Of a stretch of DNA of 36,328 bases, positions 31,943 through 36,328 are shown piece by piece. The notes beneath the pieces were generated by a model. The model had not been told where the DNA came from. It saw only the letters and a list, made by a program, of their open reading frames with translations, and ran no database searches. Each line of letters begins with the position of its first letter. Position 1 is the first letter of the stretch. The position numbers and the translations under genes were made by a program. Source of the stretch: an uncultured Spirochaetaceae bacterium (lineage in GTDB: Bacteria > Spirochaetota > Spirochaetia > Sphaerochaetales > Sphaerochaetaceae). Location of the stretch: positions 1 to 36,328 of the forward strand of contig CANRIJ010000002.1 of assembly GCA_947630635.1 (NCBI GenBank), read 5' to 3'.

Positions 31943-32995
31943 TTGAGAAAATATAAATACATACCAGCCCTTGTATCATTTCTAGTCGCAATTGTGCTTT
32001 TTATGATTCGTCCAATACCAAGATGGATTGGCCTTATATTCATGGGCATTGGCCTCATTTTCCTGATCTATGCAGGCCATGGCTCAGTGTTATTTGCCAA
32101 GGCCAATAAGAGGCTGACAGAGAGAAAAGAGGGTTGGAAAGAGAGCGCTGCAGAACTATATAAGAAGGCATTAAACGCCGGTTTGCCACAGGAATTCGCA
32201 ATTTTGTCAGCAACAATGCTCATCCAATATGGCGACATGGAAAGAGGAAAAGAGGAGCTTGAGGCGCTCACAAAATCAAAGACAGCAAAGATAAGATCCA
32301 ACGCATACAACTCACTTGGCATGTACTACTGGGCAAAGAGAGACTTGGATAAGGCAATCAGCATGTCTCTAAAGGCAAAGGAAATCGGGCTAAAGGACAG
32401 GAACATATATATAAATCTAGGAACCTACTACCTCTATGTTGGGAAAATGCATGAATTCTCGCTTCTTTTAAAGGAGTGCTATACCTACTCACTTCAGAGC
32501 ACCCCCATCTTTGACCTTCATGCAGAGTATCTGATTATAGAGGGCGACTGGGAGAGGGCCGGAGGCTTTCTCAAGTCGATATTTGACAAAGAAAGGCCGG
32601 CCTATGTCGACCCATATCTCCACTTCGCGGTTGTATATTTGCACTATGGAAAGTGCGATGAGGCAATAAAAGTTCTCAAAGACGCAAAGAAAAACTGCAG
32701 CAGCAATAACACATCCCTATTAAAAGACGGAGTTCTTGATAGAATCATAAAGCTGCTTGAGGACGATGATACAAGATGGAGAGCCGCTATCGCCTTTGAC
32801 AGAGAAAGAGAGACTCTCTTTAGGGGTGAGATTCCCCCACTTGATGAGAGCCTTAGGGAGGTTCCTATCTTTCCCGAGCTTCCAAAGTTCAAAAAAGAGT
32901 CCATAAAACAGGAAGACATGGATGCAGTTGATGAAAATGACGTAAATACAAATATCACCGAAGATGATGAGAAGTGGCTCGAGAGACACTCTTAA
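31943..32995 (+). CDS. Membrane-anchored TPR protein
   Basis: A 350-aa protein with two hydrophobic segments at about 8-26 and 28-48 (ALVSFLVAIVLFMI, IGLIFMGIGLIFLIYAG), then helical TPR-like repeats (about 60-265). Repeat units include AAELYKKALNAGLP, AYNSLGMYYWAKRDLDKAISMSLKAKEIG and NIYINLGTYYLYVGK. An acidic tail follows (DAVDENDVNTNITEDDEKW). It probably scaffolds an envelope protein complex on the cytoplasmic or periplasmic face; partner unknown. The TTG start is supported by an AGGGAG ribosome site 7 nt upstream. Its TAA overlaps the stop of the convergent patatin gene by four bases. Confidence 0.75.
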   Translation: MRKYKYIPALVSFLVAIVLFMIRPIPRWIGLIFMGIGLIFLIYAGHGSVLFAKANKRLTERKEGWKESAAELYKKALNAGLPQEFAILSATMLIQYGDMERGKEELEALTKSKTAKIRSNAYNSLGMYYWAKRDLDKAISMSLKAKEIGLKDRNIYINLGTYYLYVGKMHEFSLLLKECYTYSLQSTPIFDLHAEYLIIEGDWERAGGFLKSIFDKERPAYVDPYLHFAVVYLHYGKCDEAIKVLKDAKKNCSSNNTSLLKDGVLDRIIKLLEDDDTRWRAAIAFDRERETLFRGEIPPLDESLREVPIFPELPKFKKESIKQEDMDAVDENDVNTNITEDDEKWLERHS

Positions 32996-35007
32996 AACTC
33001 GGAGGAGAAGAGCATAGAGGCTACAAATCTATTCTCATGCTCTGGTGTAAGCTCGTATCCTATCATAAATCTGAATGGAAGCCTTACTAGCCCAATGAGT
33101 GTGATATCGCACTTTATTCCAAGCCCAGTTGAGAGTCCTATCTTCATATCTGCAAATAGAACGTCTGCATAGAGAAATGCATCCAGCTTCTCAAACGACA
33201 GGAACTCCCCAAATGTCGGATTCTTATGAAATTCCCATCCAAGCCTATAGGATATATATGAAAGGGCATAATCTGACTTAGAGCTCAGCGCCTCTGCTCC
33301 AAAGCCTATAGTTGTTGAAAGGTACCCATCGGTATAGAAGAGGGGCACCTCCCCCTCTCTATTTCCTATTTTCAGCCTGCCGAATGCACCAAGCTGTGAG
33401 TAGAGCGACTTCGATCTTTCCATATAGAATCTCAGCGAGAGTGATAAATCGGTGAAATTCGAAGGATGAGAGAAGAGAATATCTCTTCCAGTGAGGATAT
33501 ATCCGGCCTCTCCCCTCAGAGTCACATAGTCAAATGCATACTCTCCCTTTGCTCTAAGAGTGACGAGAGCTGCGATGCTCTTATCATTATCGAAATCATG
33601 GAAATACTCCCAGCTTTGGTGAAGCGAAAGGCGATATTTATCTCGCTTTTTAAGGGCCATGTAATCAACAGACTCCTTCGCATAAAGAGAGGGAAGGAAT
33701 GTCTTTGTGTCAAATGGAATCTCAGCAAGGAGCTCAAGAGTGGCCCTTAGATTCTCCAGAAAATAGTATGACAGCGATATATCTCCGCCCCAGCCAGCAT
33801 TGGAATTCACAAGGTCCGATGTATTGAATATAAGCCCTCCGACTATCCCAAGCCCAAAGCCCTTATAGTCAAATGAGTAGTTGATTCCAAATAGGGTATT
33901 TGAAAGCAGGTAGTAGGGCGTATCCTCAAATGCCATGGTATCGAGTTTTAGATTGACTACATTAGAGGGGCTATTCATCTCGACTCTCTTGAAATAGCCA
34001 ATATTTCTAATAGTCTTATCTATTCTCTCCTGGAAAGAGGCAGAGTCCTCCGATACTCTCTCATTTGCCTTGTAAAGAGTCTTAAGCCTATCGCCCTCTT
34101 TTTTTGCGCTCTCATAGCCAATCTCTGCCATCTCCATGGCCTTATCAAAGGCCATAAAAGAGTACTTCTCCACATCGCATCGAATCCATATATAACCATC
34201 ATGCTCCTTAAGCTCCTCTGCAGCCTTCTGCCTCTTTCCGACATCGAAGGCAGAGTTGAGTATCGTAATGGTGTTTATCAGATTCATATCCGGATTATCA
34301 TAAAAGGCAGTGGAGATAATTATGTTGTCAGAGTACTTATAGGCAGCATTGATTGGAGCAAGGTTCACAACTCCTCCATCAATTAGAAGATGCCCCTTAT
34401 AGAGATATGGATCGAAATAGACAGGAATTGCAAAAGAGCCAACGAGAATGTCAGAGAATTTTCCCTCGGCGATTCTCACCTCCCTCTTTGTCACCAAATC
34501 GTCATTTACAACCATTATCGGGATAATCGTATCCTCGATTTTATAGTCATCTCCAACTACGTTCTCTATTAGCGCCTTATACCCGGTTGTATTTATCAAG
34601 CCACCGCCAATTGGAATTGTGATATCAAAGTAGGTAGATAGATCTCCTGCCTCCAAGAGATTCTCAATCTGCTGAGTCGATATACCTGCAGCGTAGAGCA
34701 TGCCAATTATGGATCCCATTGAATTCGCGACTATAAAATCAGGTACTACTCCAATCTCTTCTAGATACCTCAAAACGCCAATATGAGCACAGGCTCTGGC
34801 AGATCCTCCAGTGAGAACAAGCCCAATCGGCTCTCTTTCGCCCTTTGTCCTCTCATTTATCCTCTCAATAAACGAGTCTTCGCCATATGTAATTGGGATG
34901 TCACTTGAAAAGAGCTCATCCAAGAAGACATCATCCTTCTCTTGCTCTGAAAAAAGAGCCGAAATTAACACAGCTAGTATGAGTAGAAGTGCGACTATCC
35001 TCTTCAT
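32992..35007 (-). CDS. Patatin-like phospholipase fused to an outer-membrane barrel (PlpD-like, type Vd)
   Basis: A 671-aa exported protein. A signal peptide (1-20) ends near LFSEQ. A patatin domain (about 60-310) has GGSARACAHIGVL as oxyanion loop, nucleophile S96 in VANSMGSI and the dyad partner D210 in LIDGGVVN. A linker (about 310-350, RNIGYFKRVEMNSPS resembling a POTRA) precedes a C-terminal 16-strand-like barrel ending in SSEF. This is the plan of type Vd autotransporters (PlpD), which put a phospholipase on or through the outer membrane. The elbow reads A-N-S-M-G, not the usual G-T-S-M-G, though the Ser and Asp remain. No ribosome site precedes the ATG. Confidence 0.88.
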   Translation of the reverse strand: MKRIVALLLILAVLISALFSEQEKDDVFLDELFSSDIPITYGEDSFIERINERTKGEREPIGLVLTGGSARACAHIGVLRYLEEIGVVPDFIVANSMGSIIGMLYAAGISTQQIENLLEAGDLSTYFDITIPIGGGLINTTGYKALIENVVGDDYKIEDTIIPIMVVNDDLVTKREVRIAEGKFSDILVGSFAIPVYFDPYLYKGHLLIDGGVVNLAPINAAYKYSDNIIISTAFYDNPDMNLINTITILNSAFDVGKRQKAAEELKEHDGYIWIRCDVEKYSFMAFDKAMEMAEIGYESAKKEGDRLKTLYKANERVSEDSASFQERIDKTIRNIGYFKRVEMNSPSNVVNLKLDTMAFEDTPYYLLSNTLFGINYSFDYKGFGLGIVGGLIFNTSDLVNSNAGWGGDISLSYYFLENLRATLELLAEIPFDTKTFLPSLYAKESVDYMALKKRDKYRLSLHQSWEYFHDFDNDKSIAALVTLRAKGEYAFDYVTLRGEAGYILTGRDILFSHPSNFTDLSLSLRFYMERSKSLYSQLGAFGRLKIGNREGEVPLFYTDGYLSTTIGFGAEALSSKSDYALSYISYRLGWEFHKNPTFGEFLSFEKLDAFLYADVLFADMKIGLSTGLGIKCDITLIGLVRLPFRFMIGYELTPEHENRFVASMLFSSEF

Positions 35008-35024
35008 TTAAAATGCTCATTTTT

Positions 35025-35053
35025 AGGATAGAGCAAAGCAAAGGGGCCTTCAA
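35025..35053 (-). promoter_or_regulatory. Candidate promoter of the patatin-barrel gene
   Basis: On the minus strand, TTGAAG (35048-35053), 17 nt, TATCCT (35025-35030), 17 nt before the ATG. Each box is 4 of 6. Confidence 0.3.
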
Positions 35054-35068
35054 TAATAACACCCGAAT

Positions 35069-35097
35069 TTGACTAAATAAGTGCTTTGTTATATATT
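35069..35097 (+). promoter_or_regulatory. Promoter of the tRNA-Leu/ybaK transcript
   Basis: TTGACT (35069-35074, 5 of 6), 17 nt, TATATT (35092-35097, 5 of 6). The expected start near 35104 gives a leader of about 75 nt before the tRNA. Confidence 0.6.
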
Positions 35098-35105
35098 CTA
35101 ATTGT

Positions 35106-35142
35106 CCCATGGCTCGGCTTATGCGGGGTCATGGGCGTTTTT
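35106..35142 (+). terminator. Terminator-like hairpin in the tRNA-Leu leader
   Basis: CCCATGGCTC (35106-35115) can pair with GGGGTCATGG-type bases 35126-35135 in ten pairs, including two G-U, with a 10-nt loop. CG and five T (35138-35142) follow. It lies between the promoter and the tRNA on the same strand, with no upstream gene to end. It is therefore an attenuator candidate or just a processing hairpin. Confidence 0.45.
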
Positions 35143-35179
35143 GCTTGTTCGCTTGAACATGCTAAATTCTTACTAGTAT

Positions 35180-35263
35180 GCCGACATGGCGGAATTGGTA
35201 GACGCAGTAGACTCAAAATCTGCCGGGAGCAATCCCTTGTGAGTTCGATTCTCACTGTCGGTA
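35180..35263 (+). tRNA. tRNA-Leu (anticodon CAA)
   Basis: Acceptor stem GCCGACA (35180-35186) pairs with TGTCGGT (35256-35262), with one G-U, and the discriminator is A35263. The D region (TGGCGGAATTGGTAGACGC) carries the GG pair. The anticodon stem GTAGA/TCTGC holds loop CTCAAAA, giving anticodon CAA for UUG codons. A long variable arm (CGGGAGCAATCCCTT, class II) and T arm GTGAG-TTCGATT-CTCAC complete it. CCA is not encoded. ybaK starts 8 nt after the tRNA end. Confidence 0.95.
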
Positions 35264-35271
35264 ATAGGAAA

Positions 35272-35739
35272 ATGCAAAAAACCAATGCAATGAGAATACT
35301 CGATAAGCTCTCAATCGAGTATGATACGGCAACCTACGAATACGATGAATCAAACCTAGATGCCAAGCATGCCGCAGAGAGCCTTGGCGTACCTGAGGAA
35401 AGAGTCTTTAAGACCATAGTCATGAAGTCCTCTGACAACCGAATCTTCGTATTCTGTCTCCCTAGCCTATTTGAAGTATCACTGAAAAAAGCAAGAAGCA
35501 TTACAGGAAGCAATTCTATAGAACCACTTAAGAGCGCAGATCTAAGAAAGTACACAGGCTATATCAGAGGTGGCTGCAGTCCTCTTGGAATGGTAAAGAA
35601 ATACCCAACCTACATATCAGAGCTTGCCATGCTTGAGGATAAAATCTATGTTTCTGCAGGCGAGAGAGGAATACAGCTTATCCTAAAGCCCGATGACCTT
35701 GTTAAGGCAGCAGAGGCTATCTACTCTGATTTCGTCTGA
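35272..35739 (+). CDS. ybaK: Cys-tRNA(Pro) deacylase, YbaK/EbsC type
   Basis: A 155-aa enzyme that hydrolyses mischarged aminoacyl-tRNA (Cys-tRNA-Pro in YbaK). The family pattern is clear: AMRILDKLSIEYDTATYEYDE, then VPEERVFKTIVMK with the conserved Lys, FCLPSLFEVSLKKA, and the GGCSPLGMVKKYPTYI block; RGIQLILKPDDLV closes it. The start at 35272 is chosen because AGGA precedes it and because any longer reading runs through the tRNA. It is likely on one transcript with the tRNA and must be released by tRNA processing. Its end overlaps the convergent gtrA gene by 19 nt. Confidence 0.93.
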   Translation: MQKTNAMRILDKLSIEYDTATYEYDESNLDAKHAAESLGVPEERVFKTIVMKSSDNRIFVFCLPSLFEVSLKKARSITGSNSIEPLKSADLRKYTGYIRGGCSPLGMVKKYPTYISELAMLEDKIYVSAGERGIQLILKPDDLVKAAEAIYSDFV

Positions 35740-36185
35740 TCCTCACTGATATCAAAGCTATCTGATTTTGTCTTCCTCTTACTAAATATCAAGAGCTTCC
35801 CAACCAAATAGTTGATTATACCTACTATCAAGGCAGCAATAAGCTTCATCAAAAGCGGAATCCAGTCAAGCACATCCACAGTTATATACATAAACAAGAC
35901 ATCAAAAATACCTGTAAGCGCCCTGCAAATAAAGAAGCCAGAACTCTCCTTTATAATCTGTGCCAGATTCCAGCCCTTAGACCTATATACAAATATCTTG
36001 TTTGTAAAAAAAGCAAAAACAAGAGTAATAAACCATGCCAAAAGAGTTGCAGGCACATTTTTTATATGAGCCTTTTCATAAAAGACCCAATAGCTTCCAG
36101 CATTTACAAATGTAGCAAGAGCACCAAAGACGCAATATACAAGAAAATCAGAGTATTTCTTTGCAGTATCTAGAAATCTGCCCAC
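35721..36185 (-). CDS. GtrA-like membrane protein
   Basis: A 154-aa protein with four membrane helices (about 12-32, 44-66, 82-104, 112-132) in the order of the GtrA family: FLVYCVFGALATFVNAGSYWVFYE, LAWFITLVFAFFTNKIFVYRSKG, FFICRALTGIFDVLFMYI, LIAALIVGIINYLVGKLLIFSK. GtrA relatives help flip polyprenyl-phosphate sugars or supply glucosylation of surface glycans, so it may serve the glycan locus. A charged tail follows. The start is GTG; AAGGAG sits immediately before it, too close for normal use. Confidence 0.88.
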   Translation of the reverse strand: MGRFLDTAKKYSDFLVYCVFGALATFVNAGSYWVFYEKAHIKNVPATLLAWFITLVFAFFTNKIFVYRSKGWNLAQIIKESSGFFICRALTGIFDVLFMYITVDVLDWIPLLMKLIAALIVGIINYLVGKLLIFSKRKTKSDSFDISEDQTKSE

Positions 36186-36191
36186 TCCTTG

Positions 36192-36220
36192 AGTATAGAG
36201 AACTAATCAATTCATGGCAA
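36192..36220 (-). promoter_or_regulatory. Candidate promoter of the GtrA gene
   Basis: On the minus strand, TTGCCA (36215-36220, 5 of 6), 17 nt, TATACT (36192-36197, 5 of 6), then 6 nt to the GTG at 36185. It is among the best promoter matches in the window. Confidence 0.5.
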
Positions 36221-36302
36221 TCAGACAAATTGAAAATCTTGTAACAATCTCATTTTTGGACAAAATTCAAAATTTTTCTGTATTAGCTATTAGGAGGCTT
36301 CT

Positions 36303-36328
36303 ATGGAAAAAATAGGAACCGTGAAAAA
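36303..36328 (+). CDS. Start of a gene cut by the window edge
   Basis: An ATG with a near-perfect AGGAGG (36292-36297) 5 nt upstream opens a frame reading MEKIGTVK before the sequence ends. Too short to name. The ribosome site makes it likely real. Confidence 0.55.

Noticed and set aside
35086-35271. N-terminal extension of YbaK
   Set aside because: The extension translates the leader and tRNA-Leu. The AGGA-preceded ATG at 35272 gives the normal family length.
36256-36284. Promoter TTGGAC-17-TGTATT for the gene at the right edge
   Set aside because: The implied transcript start would fall on the AGGAGG ribosome site, leaving no room for normal initiation.

Overview
The window is a dense stretch of about 30 genes from a diderm bacterium. 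I think a host-associated spirochaete (Spirochaetales) is most likely, with moderate to low confidence. The reasons are signal-peptide beta-barrel proteins, a patatin-barrel fusion, an MMPL-type exporter, glycolipid-type glycosyltransferases with no LPS core genes in view, a TrpR/QueH/YbaK housekeeping set, and an AT-leaning composition. No rRNA, CRISPR array, transposase or phage gene is visible. One tRNA (Leu, CAA) is present. No gene-free stretch exceeds 300 bases; the longest are 26191-26374 and 35008-35179.

Left edge (1-2.4 kb): a helix-turn-helix protein with a worn-out Fic domain, divergent from a COG2509-type FAD-dependent dehydrogenase.

Centre (2.4-22.8 kb): a large surface-glycan/glycolipid locus. 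It holds a GT2 gene broken by one stop codon, a fusion of a LicC-like nucleotidyltransferase with a CobD/HisC-like PLP enzyme, an esterase, a large barrel protein (possibly Wzi-like), two Caps_synth-type glycosyltransferases, a GT-D enzyme, an overlapping GT28-LicD-GT14 operon, a Wzx-like flippase, an MMPL/RND transporter, a second LicD, an intact GT2 paralogue of the broken one, a GT4 enzyme and an SDR epimerase. glf (UDP-galactopyranose mutase, 28.3 kb) and a GtrA protein (35.7 kb) probably contribute to the same surface chemistry. My working model is that the fusion enzyme makes and CDP-activates a small amino-phospho(no) head group, the two LicD proteins place it on a glycan or glycolipid, and the flippase, the MMPL pump and the barrel move or anchor the product. 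The genes at about 11-12, 13-15.7 and 18.3-20.3 kb look more AT-rich than the flanks, as expected for exchangeable surface-polysaccharide genes.

Right half (22.8-36.3 kb): mostly housekeeping. It contains a queuosine-precursor transporter, a SurA/PpiD-type chaperone followed by a clear terminator, a DUF2804 protein, a DEAD-box helicase, glf, trpR, cardiolipin synthase, queH, a TPR protein, a patatin-barrel protein, tRNA-Leu, ybaK and gtrA. Gene ends are packed tightly and three convergent pairs overlap at their stops.

A recurrent signal is that many genes without a Shine-Dalgarno have a sigma70-like promoter whose -10 box lies only 5-9 nt before the start codon. This is the layout expected of leaderless mRNAs.
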